A stretch of 16,903 bases of DNA from JAJFUB01 sp964622325. Lineage in GTDB: Bacteria; Armatimonadota; Zipacnadia; Zipacnadales; UBA11051. Under the pieces are notes generated by a model. The model was not told the DNA's origin. It saw only the letters and a list, made by a program, of their open reading frames with translations, and searched no databases. The position numbers were made by a program, and so were the translations under genes. Numbering within the stretch: position 1 is the first letter of the stretch; each line of letters starts with the position of its first letter. The stretch is taken from assembly GCA_964622325.1 (NCBI GenBank), contig CAZUOJ010000079.1, forward strand, positions 1 through 16,903, written 5' to 3'. This document shows, one piece after another, positions 1-8,112 of this stretch.

Positions 1-2
1 CC

Positions 3-38
3 AGCGAAAGCCTTGACGAAGTGGCTAGGCTGCTGTAA
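3..38 (+). CDS. C-terminal end of an upstream gene (partial)
   Basis: Reading from position 3, the codons give SESLDEVARLL followed by a TAA stop at 36-38. The other two plus-strand frames lack the look of a protein end here: frame 2 stops at once, and frame 1 runs on through low-complexity codons into the ileS leader. The short acidic/leucine-rich tail is compatible with a helical C-terminus, but eleven residues are too few to name a family. It is called a gene end only because gene density is high and the stop comes before the ileS leader. Confidence 0.4.
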   Translation, partial: SESLDEVARLL

Positions 39-217
39 CATAACACACAACGGCGCTGCGGGAAGCGGCGCTGCATTGTATTTGGGGAGAGAAGAAACAA
101 ATAACAGCCCCTTAATAAGCCAAATGTAGACATCTTTTCATCAGCGCTGGCCAATGGATTTTCCGGGCTTTTATGGTAAGCCGCGATTGTCAAGGCGTTA
201 AAGACAGAGAAGAGAAA

Positions 218-2992
218 ATGGATTATCGGAAGACGCTCAATTTGTTGCAAACAGATTTTCCGCTCAAAGGGAATTTGCCGCAGCGAGAGCCGGAGATTTT
301 GCGGCTGTGGGAGGAATGGAATATTTATCGGCTCGTGCGGGAACGGCGGCGCGGCGCGCCCAAATTTGTGTTGCATGACGGGCCGCCGTATGCCAATGGC
401 AACATTCATTTGGGGCAGGCTTTAAACAAGATTTTGAAGGACATTACAATTAAATATAAAACAATGCGGGGCTATGATTGCCCCTTTGTGCCGGGCTGGG
501 ACACACAGGGGCTGCCCACAGAGCAGAGCGTGGCGCGGGAATATGACATTGATCGACATAGCGTGTCGGCTTTAGAATGGCGCGCGAAATGCCGCGAATT
601 AGCGTTGCGTTATGTGGATATTCAACGCGCCCAATTCAAGCGTCTGGGCGTGCGGGGCGATTGGGAACATCCCTATCTGACTTTGAGTCCAGAATATCAG
701 GCCCGGCAGATAGAAGCCTTTGCGAAAATTGCCTTGCGGGGGCTCGTGTATCGGCGCTTGCGTCCCGTATACTGGTGTTACACATGCGAGACGGCATTAG
801 CCGAAGATGAAATTGAATATACCACAAAAGAAAGCCCCTCTATCTATGTGTCTTTTAAGGTGCCGGATGCCCGGCGCGCGTTTCCCGAATTGCCAGAAGG
901 GGCCACGGCCGAAGCCGTGATATGGACGACAACGCCCTGGACATTGCCCGGCAATACAGCCACAGCTTTAAATCCGGAGGCGGAATATGTGCTTGCGCGC
1001 GCGAAGGGGCGTTATTTTATTCTGGCGCGGCCGCTGGCTGAAAAAACAGCCCAGATTTGTGAGCTAGGGGAGCTGGAAATTTTGGCGGTGCGGCAGGGGA
1101 AAGAATTAGAAGGCCTGACGGCTGTGCATCCGCTGTATGGACGCCCCTCGCCGTTTGTCCTGGCCGATTATGTGGATATGGAGTCGGGCACAGGGCTCGT
1201 GCATACGGCTCCGGGACATGGGCTGGAGGATTACACAACAGCGTTGAAATATAATTTGCCAGTTATCAGTCCTGTGGATGATTTCGGGCGCTTTACGGAA
1301 GAGGCGGGCGAGGCGCTGGCGGGCAAAATTGTAGATAAAAGCAATCACATCGTCATAGAGTGGCTCGAAAAAGCGGGCGCCTTGCTGTGTGCGGGGACAA
1401 TTGAGCATGAATATCCCCATTGCTGGCGCTGCCATTTGCCTGTGATTTATCGCGCCACAAAACAATGGTTTATGGATATAGATCAATTGCGGGAAAAGGC
1501 GCGCGAAGAAATTCGGCGTGTGCAGTGGATTCCGGCATGGGGGCAAAGCCGCATTGATGCGCTCGTGCAAGCACGTCCGGATTGGTGCATTTCGCGCCAG
1601 CGCGTATGGGGCGTGCCCATTCCTGTGTTTTATTGTGTGGATTGTGAAGAGATTTTGTTGACGGAAGAAAGCACAAACGCCATCCGCGATCTTGTAGCCC
1701 AATATGGGGCCGATATATGGTTCGAGCGGGAGCCCGAAGAGCTTTTGCCGCCGCACATCACATGTTCCAAATGCGGCGGGCGCAATTTTATCAAAGAGCC
1801 GGATATTATGTCTGTATGGTTTGATTCCGGCGTGTCCCATTATTGTGTGCTGGATACACATCCGGATTTGACGAATCCAGCGGATTTGTATCTGGAGGGG
1901 GATGATCAATATCAATGCTGGTTCCAGACTTCCTTGTGGGCGGCGGTCGCCTTAGGCCGGCCAGCGCCTTTTAAGACGGTCGTCGGCCATGCCTTCTTTG
2001 TGGATGAAACAGGCCAGAAGCTGTCCAAAAGCAAGGGCAATATCATTGATCCCCGGGAAATTTATGAAAAATATGGGGCGGATGTGTTGCGGATGTGGTT
2101 CACATACGCGGATTTCCGCCGCAAGATGTACGCTTCCGAAAGCATATATCAGCAAGTGGCTGAAGCCTATAAAAAGATCCGCTTCACATGTCGTTTTATG
2201 CTCCAGAATCTGGCGGATTTCCATCCCGAAACGGACGCCGTGCCCTATGAGGAAATGCTGGAGCTGGATCGCTGGATTTTGGGGCGCCTGCACTGGCTGT
2301 GCGGCCGGATGACGGATGCTTTTGACAATTGGAATTTGCATTTGTTTTATCATGAAGTGCATGGCTTTTGCGCCACGGATTTGAGCGCTTTTTATCTGAA
2401 TGTGCTCAAGGATCGGCTGTATACGGAATTGCCTCATTCGCATTTGCGGCGATCGGCGCAGACGGCGCTATGGGAGATTTTACAGGCGCTTGTCAAAATT
2501 ATTGCGCCCGTGTTGACATTTACAGCGGAAGAAATCTGGCAGCATTGTCGGAAAATTGATCCGCGCCTGCCTGTGAGCGTCCAGCTGGCGGATTGGCCCG
2601 AGCCGCTGGCGCAATGGGATAATCCGGAGCTGCAACAGCGCTGGGCGCAATTTTTGAAGGATCGCGATATAGTGCTGGAGGCGCTGGAACAAGCCAAAAG
2701 CCAGGGGATAGAAAATCCTCTGGAAGCGGCAGTTATTATTTCCGCGGATAAAGAAAAATTGGCCTTTTTGCGTTCCTTTGGCGAAATGTTGCCAGTTTTA
2801 TTCGGCGTGTCGCAAGTGGAATTGCAACTGGCTGAGGAGGCGGAAGCCTTTATCGTAACAGTGGCGGCCGCCGCAGGCGAAAAATGTGCGCGCTGCTGGA
2901 TGACATTGCCGTCTGTAGGCAGCGATCAAGAGCATCCGGGGCTTTGCGCCCGCTGTGCAGCGAATGTGCGCGCCTGGCCGCTATCAAGCTAA
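218..2992 (+). CDS. ileS: Isoleucyl-tRNA synthetase
   Basis: Cytoplasmic class Ia aminoacyl-tRNA synthetase that charges tRNA-Ile with isoleucine and edits mischarged valine. The 924 residues match the usual bacterial size (about 920-940). The ATG at 218 is preferred over the in-frame ATG at 173 because MDYRKTLNLL followed by FPLKGNLPQREP is the family N-terminus; the SD before either start is weak. Visible motifs are HDGPPYANG then HLGQ (residues 64-67, the HIGH position), the editing-domain segments TTTPWTLPGNTA and HTAPGHG, DWCISRQRVWG, KLSKSKGN (KMSKS loop) and a C-terminal zinc finger CARC...CARC. Two signatures deviate: HLGQ replaces HxGH, and DQYQCWF replaces the usual DQxRGWF. No T-box antiterminator motif is visible in the 179-bp leader. 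Identity is secure; the effect of the deviations is unknown. Confidence 0.97.
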   Translation: MDYRKTLNLLQTDFPLKGNLPQREPEILRLWEEWNIYRLVRERRRGAPKFVLHDGPPYANGNIHLGQALNKILKDITIKYKTMRGYDCPFVPGWDTQGLPTEQSVAREYDIDRHSVSALEWRAKCRELALRYVDIQRAQFKRLGVRGDWEHPYLTLSPEYQARQIEAFAKIALRGLVYRRLRPVYWCYTCETALAEDEIEYTTKESPSIYVSFKVPDARRAFPELPEGATAEAVIWTTTPWTLPGNTATALNPEAEYVLARAKGRYFILARPLAEKTAQICELGELEILAVRQGKELEGLTAVHPLYGRPSPFVLADYVDMESGTGLVHTAPGHGLEDYTTALKYNLPVISPVDDFGRFTEEAGEALAGKIVDKSNHIVIEWLEKAGALLCAGTIEHEYPHCWRCHLPVIYRATKQWFMDIDQLREKAREEIRRVQWIPAWGQSRIDALVQARPDWCISRQRVWGVPIPVFYCVDCEEILLTEESTNAIRDLVAQYGADIWFEREPEELLPPHITCSKCGGRNFIKEPDIMSVWFDSGVSHYCVLDTHPDLTNPADLYLEGDDQYQCWFQTSLWAAVALGRPAPFKTVVGHAFFVDETGQKLSKSKGNIIDPREIYEKYGADVLRMWFTYADFRRKMYASESIYQQVAEAYKKIRFTCRFMLQNLADFHPETDAVPYEEMLELDRWILGRLHWLCGRMTDAFDNWNLHLFYHEVHGFCATDLSAFYLNVLKDRLYTELPHSHLRRSAQTALWEILQALVKIIAPVLTFTAEEIWQHCRKIDPRLPVSVQLADWPEPLAQWDNPELQQRWAQFLKDRDIVLEALEQAKSQGIENPLEAAVIISADKEKLAFLRSFGEMLPVLFGVSQVELQLAEEAEAFIVTVAAAAGEKCARCWMTLPSVGSDQEHPGLCARCAANVRAWPLSS

Positions 2993-3076
2993 ATAAATAG
3001 CAGATATTGAACAGCAGCCTAGAAAAAGAAATGCAACGAAAAGCTAAAAAGGCAAGCCCTGTTGTGTAATGACGCC

Positions 3077-3090
3077 ATAGGGCTCCCTAT
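3077..3090. repeat. Inverted repeat flanked by direct repeats upstream of dksA
   Basis: ATAGGG-CT-CCCTAT is a perfect 6+6 bp inverted repeat. The hexamer GACGCC lies on both sides, at 3071-3076 and 3095-3100. A 2-nt spacer suits a dimeric protein binding site better than an RNA hairpin. It lies in the 136-bp gap between ileS and the dksA-like gene, 22 nt before that gene's SD. The operator role is an inference; no convincing promoter was seen beside it. Confidence 0.3.
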
Positions 3091-3128
3091 TCAGGACGCC
3101 ACTAACATTTTGGAGGAGGGCAATTTTT

Positions 3129-3506
3129 GTGGCACAGAAGCGCAAGCTGGATCTAAAGAAATATCGCGAGGCGCTGGAGGCGGAACGGGCGCGATTATTA
3201 GAACAAATCCGGCGGATCGATGATCGGACAGCGGGCAGGGATCGTCTGGATTCCCAAGTTTCAGCGGAGGATTTTGATGAGCCAGGAGGGGATGCGGCTT
3301 CGGACACTCTGGAGCGCACGCAGGCGATGGCTATTGGCGAAAATTTTCGGGATTTGCTGGCTTATGTGGAACACGCGCTGGAAAAAATGGATAAGGGCAC
3401 ATATGGGCTTTGTGATGTGTGCGGCAAGAACATCCCCAAAGCTCGCTTAGATTTTTTGCCCTGGGCGACAATGTGCGCGGAATGCCGCAAACGCCTTTCA
3501 GGCTAA
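3129..3506 (+). CDS. DksA/TraR-family zinc-finger protein
   Basis: A 125-residue member of the DksA/TraR/YteA family. Characterised members bind RNA polymerase through the secondary channel and modulate initiation, often with ppGpp. The first half is charged and helical (QKRKLDLKKYREALEAERAR), as in the family coiled coil. Next comes an acidic stretch, DEPGGDAASDTLERTQ, and then the zinc-ribbon signature CDVC with a second CAEC pair near the C-terminus (GTYGLCDVCGKNIPKARLDFLP between). The GTG start at 3129 is fixed by a strong GGAGGAGGG at 3112-3120 with 8 nt spacing. lspA follows 10 nt downstream, and dksA-like genes are often found next to lspA. Whether it acts as true DksA or as a YteA-type relative cannot be told from sequence. 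Confidence 0.9.
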   Translation: MAQKRKLDLKKYREALEAERARLLEQIRRIDDRTAGRDRLDSQVSAEDFDEPGGDAASDTLERTQAMAIGENFRDLLAYVEHALEKMDKGTYGLCDVCGKNIPKARLDFLPWATMCAECRKRLSG

Positions 3507-3516
3507 CGAAATTCCT

Positions 3517-4047
3517 ATGTGGGCTCCAGTTGCTCCCCTTCACGCTGCCTCACAGCCGCGCTTATGGCTCTATGTCGGCTTCGCCCTGGCATTAATGGGG
3601 CTGGATCAATTCACAAAGTGGCTTGTCATGCGTCATCTGACGCCCTATCAGTCTTATTCTGTGTTTCCCTTTCTGGATTTCACCTTTACAATAAATCGGG
3701 GCGTCGCTTTTGGCTTATGGGCAGACGGCGGCCCCTATCTGTCCGTTTTGACCGCAATTTGTCTTGTAATCCTGATTTTTGTGGCTGGATTCTATGCCGT
3801 GCGTTCACATTGGGCGGCCAGCGCCCTGGCGCTCATCAGCGGCGGCGCTTTAGGCAATTTGTGGGATCGGGTGCGCTGGGGCTATGTCATTGATTTCATC
3901 GATTTCAAATTCTGGCCTGTCTTCAATTTAGCCGATGTCTGGATTGTCCTGGGCGCTTTTTTACTGCTCGGATACGGCTTATGGGGACAGCAGGAGAAAG
4001 ACAAAAACACGGAAACGCCATGTAGTGTGGAAGAAGAGGATCTGTAA
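3517..4047 (+). CDS. lspA: Lipoprotein signal peptidase (signal peptidase II)
   Basis: Inner-membrane aspartyl protease that removes the signal peptide of prolipoproteins after diacylglyceryl transfer. The 176 residues carry four hydrophobic helices and the family signatures: LDQFTKW near the first helix, NRGVAFG (residues 60-66), GNLWDR (113-118), and the two catalytic aspartates, D126 in VIDFID and D140 in FNLAD. The start at 3517 has only a weak SD, and the protein is probably translated by coupling from dksA, which ends 10 nt upstream. The next in-frame ATG lies inside the first conserved helix. The TAA stop shares its last A with the ATG of lgt, so lspA and lgt are translationally coupled. 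Confidence 0.97.
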   Translation: MWAPVAPLHAASQPRLWLYVGFALALMGLDQFTKWLVMRHLTPYQSYSVFPFLDFTFTINRGVAFGLWADGGPYLSVLTAICLVILIFVAGFYAVRSHWAASALALISGGALGNLWDRVRWGYVIDFIDFKFWPVFNLADVWIVLGAFLLLGYGLWGQQEKDKNTETPCSVEEEDL

Positions 4048-5033
4048 TGCGCCCCACGCTGCTTGCTTTAGGGCCGTGGCCTCTTAATGTGCTGCCCATT
4101 TTATTTGCCGTTTTTTATCTGTTCGCCTTGCTCTGGCTCTGGGGGGAAGCGCGCTGGGGCGGCGGCCCGCCTGTGACAAGCCGCCGGGCGCTGTGGGCAT
4201 TGTTGCCCGCAGGCCTGCTGGCGGGCGTAGTGTTCGCGCTCATCCATCAATTTGGCCCCATAGAAATCAAATCCTGGGGCACAATGCTCGTTCTTGCCTT
4301 TGTGGCGGGATCGGCCTATATGATCTATTACGGCGATCGACGCGTTTTGACGCCTGCCGAATGTCTGGATGTTGCTCTATACACGCTAGTAGGAGCCGTC
4401 ATTGGCGCTCGCCTGTTATATGTGGCGCTGGACTGGCCTGTTTATTCCGCCCGCCTTTACGCTCTATTTAATGTGTGGGAAGGAGGGCTTTCCTTTCACG
4501 GCGGCTTAATTGGGGGCATTTTGGGCGTGTGGATTTACTGCCGACGACGCCAGAAATCTTTTGGCGCCGTAATGGATCAGGGGGCGCCAGCCGTCGCCCT
4601 GGGCTATGTTTTCGCCCGGCTCGGCTGCTTTCTCAATGGATGCTGTCATGGCCATGAAAGCCATCTGCCCTGGGCCATGCGTTTTCCGCATGGCGAATTG
4701 CCTAATGTGCCCGTCCATCCCACACAGCTATATGCCGCACTTTCATCGTTAGTGATATTGGGGATTTTGCTGCAGCTGCGGAAAATTATGCGCCGGCCGG
4801 GGCATTTATTTGTGGCTTATCTGGGCTTATATTCCATTGCCCGCTTTTTATTAGAATTCACGCGCGCCGGGGCGACAGGACGATTTATGAAAAGCATTCC
4901 GGGACTGACAATAGCGCAATTCGCTTCGCTTATTATCCTAGTGGCCTCAGCGAGCTGGATAGCAGCGACATGGCCTCGTTCTCATAGCCAAAAGCAGACG
5001 GCGGAGGGAAAGAAAAAGGCTGCCCGGAAATAG
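4047..5033 (+). CDS. lgt: Prolipoprotein diacylglyceryl transferase
   Basis: Integral membrane enzyme that moves diacylglycerol from phosphatidylglycerol onto the lipobox cysteine, the step before LspA. The 328-residue protein has about seven hydrophobic segments and the Lgt landmarks: GGLSFHGGLIGG (conserved His-Gly-Gly), ARLGCFLNGCCHG (the Lgt signature in its Cys-rich non-proteobacterial form), HPTQLYAAL, and RFLLEFTR with the late conserved arginine. The C-terminus is a lysine-rich tail. The ATG overlaps the lspA stop by 1 nt, giving a compact lipoprotein-maturation pair. The rlu gene starts 4 nt after the stop. Confidence 0.97.
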   Translation: MRPTLLALGPWPLNVLPILFAVFYLFALLWLWGEARWGGGPPVTSRRALWALLPAGLLAGVVFALIHQFGPIEIKSWGTMLVLAFVAGSAYMIYYGDRRVLTPAECLDVALYTLVGAVIGARLLYVALDWPVYSARLYALFNVWEGGLSFHGGLIGGILGVWIYCRRRQKSFGAVMDQGAPAVALGYVFARLGCFLNGCCHGHESHLPWAMRFPHGELPNVPVHPTQLYAALSSLVILGILLQLRKIMRRPGHLFVAYLGLYSIARFLLEFTRAGATGRFMKSIPGLTIAQFASLIILVASASWIAATWPRSHSQKQTAEGKKKAARK

Positions 5034-5037
5034 CAGG

Positions 5038-6039
5038 ATGGATGTCTTTTGGGAAAATGAGGTGCCGCCAGAATGGGCCGGAAAGCGGCTGGATCGCATG
5101 CTGGCGGCGATGCTGCCCTATTTAAGCCGTAGCCTCGTGCAGCGGCATATTAAGGAGGGCTATGTGCTTGTCGAGGGGCAGCCAGCGCGGCCAGCGGAGA
5201 AAGTGGAGGCAGGCCAGCGCGTGACATGGCTGGCCCTTGTGTCGGAGCCATTGACATTGCAGCCAGAGGCCATGCCTCTGGATATTGTGTATGAAGATGA
5301 GCATTTGCTTGTTATCAATAAGCCGCCGGAATTAGTTGTGCATCCCGGCAAAGGGCATCTTTCGGGCACGCTCGTGAACGCCCTGCTGGCGCATTGCCAG
5401 CTGAGCAGCCGAGGCGAAGCCATTCGGCCGGGAATTGTGCATCGGCTGGATCAACATACATCTGGGCTGCTGCTTGTGGCTAAAACGGATCAGGCTCATG
5501 CGGAGCTGAGCCGCCAAGTGGAAGAGCGAAAAGTGCGACGAGAATATCTGGCGCTTGTCTGGGGCCATCCACTGCCGCCCGAAGGAATGATTCGGACAGG
5601 CTTTTCCCGGCATCCCCGACATCGCACGATTATGACGGCACGCCCCTGGGGCCAGGGAAGGCCGGCGATTACAGAATATCGCACAAAAGAACGCTATCAG
5701 TGGCTGTGGCGACCTGGAGGCGCCGAGCGGCCCCGGCAGCGGCAGGCCGCGCTCGTGGAATGCATATTGCACACAGGACGAACGCATCAGATCCGCGTCC
5801 ATATGCAGCATATAGGCCATCCTCTGTTAAATGATCCTGTGTATGGGGATCCCGTGCGCGACGCGGAGGAGCCGCCGGAAGTGCGGCGACTGTTAGAAGC
5901 AATTCCTGGCCAGGCGCTGCATGCCGGAAAGCTTGTGTTTTGCCATCCCATTACACAAGAGGAAATAAGCCTGCAGGCTGATCCGCCGTCAGGCTTCCAA
6001 GCGCTATTAGATTGGCTCAGGAAGGAGGCATTATGTTGA
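5038..6039 (+). CDS. RluA/RluD-family ribosomal large-subunit pseudouridine synthase
   Basis: Predicted to convert specific uridines of 23S rRNA to pseudouridine. The 333 residues show an N-terminal S4-like RNA-binding region (KRLDRMLAAMLPYLSRSLVQ, then KEGYVLVEG). The catalytic signature HRLDQHTSGLLLVAKT follows, with the nucleophile at D138, and then RTHQIRVHMQHIGHPLLNDPVYG. This order and length are those of RluD, which modifies helix 69, but RluC or other subclasses cannot be excluded. The ATG lies 4 nt after the lgt stop without a well-placed SD of its own, so translation is probably coupled. The last codons contain an AGGAGG that is not needed by rluD itself (see the short ORF at 6033). 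Confidence 0.93.
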   Translation: MDVFWENEVPPEWAGKRLDRMLAAMLPYLSRSLVQRHIKEGYVLVEGQPARPAEKVEAGQRVTWLALVSEPLTLQPEAMPLDIVYEDEHLLVINKPPELVVHPGKGHLSGTLVNALLAHCQLSSRGEAIRPGIVHRLDQHTSGLLLVAKTDQAHAELSRQVEERKVRREYLALVWGHPLPPEGMIRTGFSRHPRHRTIMTARPWGQGRPAITEYRTKERYQWLWRPGGAERPRQRQAALVECILHTGRTHQIRVHMQHIGHPLLNDPVYGDPVRDAEEPPEVRRLLEAIPGQALHAGKLVFCHPITQEEISLQADPPSGFQALLDWLRKEALC

Positions 6040-6092
6040 GGCGGGAACATAAGAAAGCAATTGCAGGCTGGCAAGAAGAAAAATCACGATAG
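6033..6092 (+). CDS. Possible 19-codon leader ORF between rlu and the oxidoreductase
   Basis: ATG at 6033 lies 4 nt after AGGAGG (6023-6028) at the 3' end of the rlu gene. The frame runs 19 basic/charged codons (MLRREHKK...) to TAG at 6090-6092. That stop overlaps the SD (AGGAG, 6091-6095) of the next gene. A strong SD with a correctly spaced ATG and a stop on the next SD suggest translation feeding into the oxidoreductase gene. The peptide has no recognisable family, and the arrangement could be chance. Confidence 0.35.
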   Translation: MLRREHKKAIAGWQEEKSR

Positions 6093-6105
6093 GAGTGTGC
6101 AGACA

Positions 6106-7086
6106 ATGGCAATTCGAATTGGCTTTATTGGCGTTGGCGGCATAGCTCAGGGACATATGAAGCGGCTGTCGGAGATGGAAGATGTGGAGCTGGTGGCATA
6201 TTCGGATGTTGTGAAGGAGCGAGCAGAGAAGGCCGCAAATGAATTTGGCGGACGTGCGTACGATAATCATCGGGATATGCTGGATCAGGAGGAGCTTACA
6301 GGCGTCGTAATCTGCACGCCGCCTTTTGCCCACGGCGATATTGAGCTGGCCTGCTGTGAACGAGGCCTGCATATGCTCATCGAAAAGCCCGTGGCGATAG
6401 ATTTAGATATGGCCAAGCCCATTCTGGCGGCTGTCAAGGAAAGCGGCGTGGCCACTGTCGTGGCGTACAAATATCGCTGGGATGATCATGTGCAGAAAGC
6501 CAAGGATATGCTTGCGGATAAGCGGATTGGGCTTGTGTTTGGCAATTTCTGGGGAGGCACGCCCGGGGCTCCGTGGTGGCGAGTTCAAGCCCAATCAGGG
6601 GGGCAATTCGTAGAACAGACAACGCATATCGTGGATATGGCGCGTTATCTGTGTGGCGAAATTGTTGCTGTATCCGCCTGGGAGACGCATCTGGTGATGC
6701 ATGAAGTGCTGGAAAATTATGACATTGCCGATGCCGCTGTCGCTAATGTGAAATTTGCCAATGGCGCCATCGGCACAATATCCAACACCTCTATGCTGGC
6801 GGGCTGGGGGCAAAGCTCTCTGCGCGTAATGGCGCATGAATTTACATTGCAGATTGCCGGGCATAATCTTTCCTGGGCAGGCAAAGACGGCAGCGGCGAA
6901 TATCAAATGCAAGCGGATGGCTATACAGGAGAAGATAAAGCCTTTGTGGCGGCCTGCCGCGGCGATCGCTCGCTTGTGTATTCCGATTATGAGGATGCCA
7001 TTAAAACATTAGCCGTGACAGTAGCTGTGAATATGTCAGCGGCACAGGACGGCAAGCCTGTTAATCCGCTGGAGCTGCTGGCCTAA
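6106..7086 (+). CDS. Gfo/Idh/MocA-family NAD(P)-dependent oxidoreductase
   Basis: Predicted soluble sugar or inositol dehydrogenase of the glucose-fructose oxidoreductase family, 326 residues. The N-terminal Rossmann fold has GVGGIAQGHM, followed by CTPPFAH and the family lysine motif EKPVAIDLDMA. The substrate half carries GGQFVEQTTHIVDMARYLCG, where the family places its substrate-binding and catalytic Asp/His residues. The ATG at 6106 is chosen over an upstream in-frame TTG (6061) because AGGAG at 6091-6095 is 10 nt away and MAIRIGFIGVGG is the normal family N-terminus. The substrate cannot be read from the sequence. The adjacent deacetylase and D-lyxose isomerase suggest a carbohydrate pathway. 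Confidence 0.92.
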   Translation: MAIRIGFIGVGGIAQGHMKRLSEMEDVELVAYSDVVKERAEKAANEFGGRAYDNHRDMLDQEELTGVVICTPPFAHGDIELACCERGLHMLIEKPVAIDLDMAKPILAAVKESGVATVVAYKYRWDDHVQKAKDMLADKRIGLVFGNFWGGTPGAPWWRVQAQSGGQFVEQTTHIVDMARYLCGEIVAVSAWETHLVMHEVLENYDIADAAVANVKFANGAIGTISNTSMLAGWGQSSLRVMAHEFTLQIAGHNLSWAGKDGSGEYQMQADGYTGEDKAFVAACRGDRSLVYSDYEDAIKTLAVTVAVNMSAAQDGKPVNPLELLA

Positions 7087-7130
7087 TGTTTTCGTGGGAC
7101 ACAATAGGGAGATAGGGAGGAGGAAAGGCG

Positions 7131-7985
7131 TTGTCCGTGTTTGCGGAGGCGCGCTGTGTAGTGGCTTTGGGCTGGGATTGTGAGATGATTGGCGCCTATG
7201 CCGACACTAATCCCTCAGGCCAGACACATGGACATCTGGATGAACGCCTCCTTGAATATGTCTTCAAGCTGGCGGCGCAGGCGGAACAAGCTGGGGCGCG
7301 CTTGCAATTTTTTGTGCTGGGACAAAGCCTGGAACAGCCTGCGGAACACTGGAAAGAGCTCGCCGCACGGGGACACGCGCTGGATCAGCATACATACAGC
7401 CATGTGTCCTTGCTCACAGCGTCTGAGGAGGAAATTGTTCAGCAGATAAGCCGCACCAATCAGCTATTTGAGGAAGTGCTGGGCTTCCGGCCCCTGGGCT
7501 TGCGGGCGCCAGGGGGCTACAAAGAAGGGCTGGAAAACTGTGAAGCCGTGCAAAAAATCATTTTGCAGGCAGGCCTGTATTATGTGAGCAGCCATTACAG
7601 CACAAAAAGCCCCAGCGGGAAATATGATGTCGTGGCGGACAAGAACGCCTACATGATGATTAAACATTTACAGCCGCGCCGTTATGCCAGCGGGCTGTGG
7701 GAAATTCCCATGATGGGCTATTCGGATCGGCACTGGTTTGATAGCCTGCAGCGGGATCTGCAAGGCTGGATTAAGCACTTGCAAGATTGCGTGGATTTCG
7801 CCTACGATATAGGAGGCTTATTGTTTGCTCCGGATCTGCATCCGGATACGCATGCACACTATGATCCGGGGCTGGAAGTGCTTCCCGCGCTGTTTGCGCA
7901 TATCCAGCGCAAATATGAGCCGGTGCGCATAATGACACATCGGGAAATTGCCGCAGCGCTTTTGCAAGCACAGCCCCATGCTTAG
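7131..7985 (+). CDS. NodB-type polysaccharide deacetylase family protein
   Basis: Carbohydrate esterase family 4-like fold, 284 residues; family members remove N- or O-acyl groups from glycans, and some hydrolyse cyclic amides. TTG at 7131 is the start because GGGAGGAGG (7115-7123) lies 7 nt upstream. Motif 1 is GWDCEM (D16, E18), giving Asp-x-Glu where most members have Asp-Asp or Asp-x-Asp. Motif 2 is HTYSH (H87, H91) and motif 3 is RAPGG (R125), followed by a late FAPDLHPDTH. It has no signal peptide or membrane helix, so it is probably cytoplasmic. That argues against a cell-wall substrate and for a small acylated sugar or a cyclic amide (PuuE/HpPgdA-like clade). Confidence 0.87.
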   Translation: MSVFAEARCVVALGWDCEMIGAYADTNPSGQTHGHLDERLLEYVFKLAAQAEQAGARLQFFVLGQSLEQPAEHWKELAARGHALDQHTYSHVSLLTASEEEIVQQISRTNQLFEEVLGFRPLGLRAPGGYKEGLENCEAVQKIILQAGLYYVSSHYSTKSPSGKYDVVADKNAYMMIKHLQPRRYASGLWEIPMMGYSDRHWFDSLQRDLQGWIKHLQDCVDFAYDIGGLLFAPDLHPDTHAHYDPGLEVLPALFAHIQRKYEPVRIMTHREIAAALLQAQPHA

Positions 7986-8021
7986 GGCTCAGGGGAGCGG
8001 CGCTTTTGTATTAAGGATAGC

Positions 8022-8050
8022 TTGCCATTGGCCACAAATAGATTTATCTT
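8022..8050 (+). promoter_or_regulatory. Possible sigma70-type promoter before the lyxose isomerase
   Basis: TTGCCA (8022-8027) and TATCTT (8045-8050) are separated by 17 nt within the 127-bp gap upstream of the isomerase gene. A weak hairpin, TCCCG/CGGGA at 8072-8090, follows in the predicted leader. Both hexamers deviate from consensus, so this is only a candidate. Confidence 0.3.
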
Positions 8051-8112
8051 TTTATCGTGAAGTCATCGAAATCCCGCAAGCGTCTCGGGAAGGGTCCAGA
8101 GGAGGCTTTGCC

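Noticed and set aside
51..74. CGGCGCTGC direct repeat (51-59 and 66-74)
   Set aside because: Only two short G+C-rich copies, 6 nt apart, with no larger array or attachment-site structure. Likely chance.
39..217. Possible T-box leader upstream of ileS
   Set aside because: The invariant T-box AGGGTGGnACCGCG sequence is absent and no terminator hairpin is visible. The segment holds no other recognisable element apart from a short direct repeat.
1106..1915. 269-codon minus-strand open frame inside ileS
   Set aside because: It is antisense to highly conserved IleRS motifs. Its translation has low-complexity, His/Arg-rich character and no family features, so it is a shadow of codon bias.
3519..3893. 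124-codon ORF in another frame over lspA
   Set aside because: It overlaps the membrane-protein frame whose catalytic motifs are intact, and has no SD or family signature.
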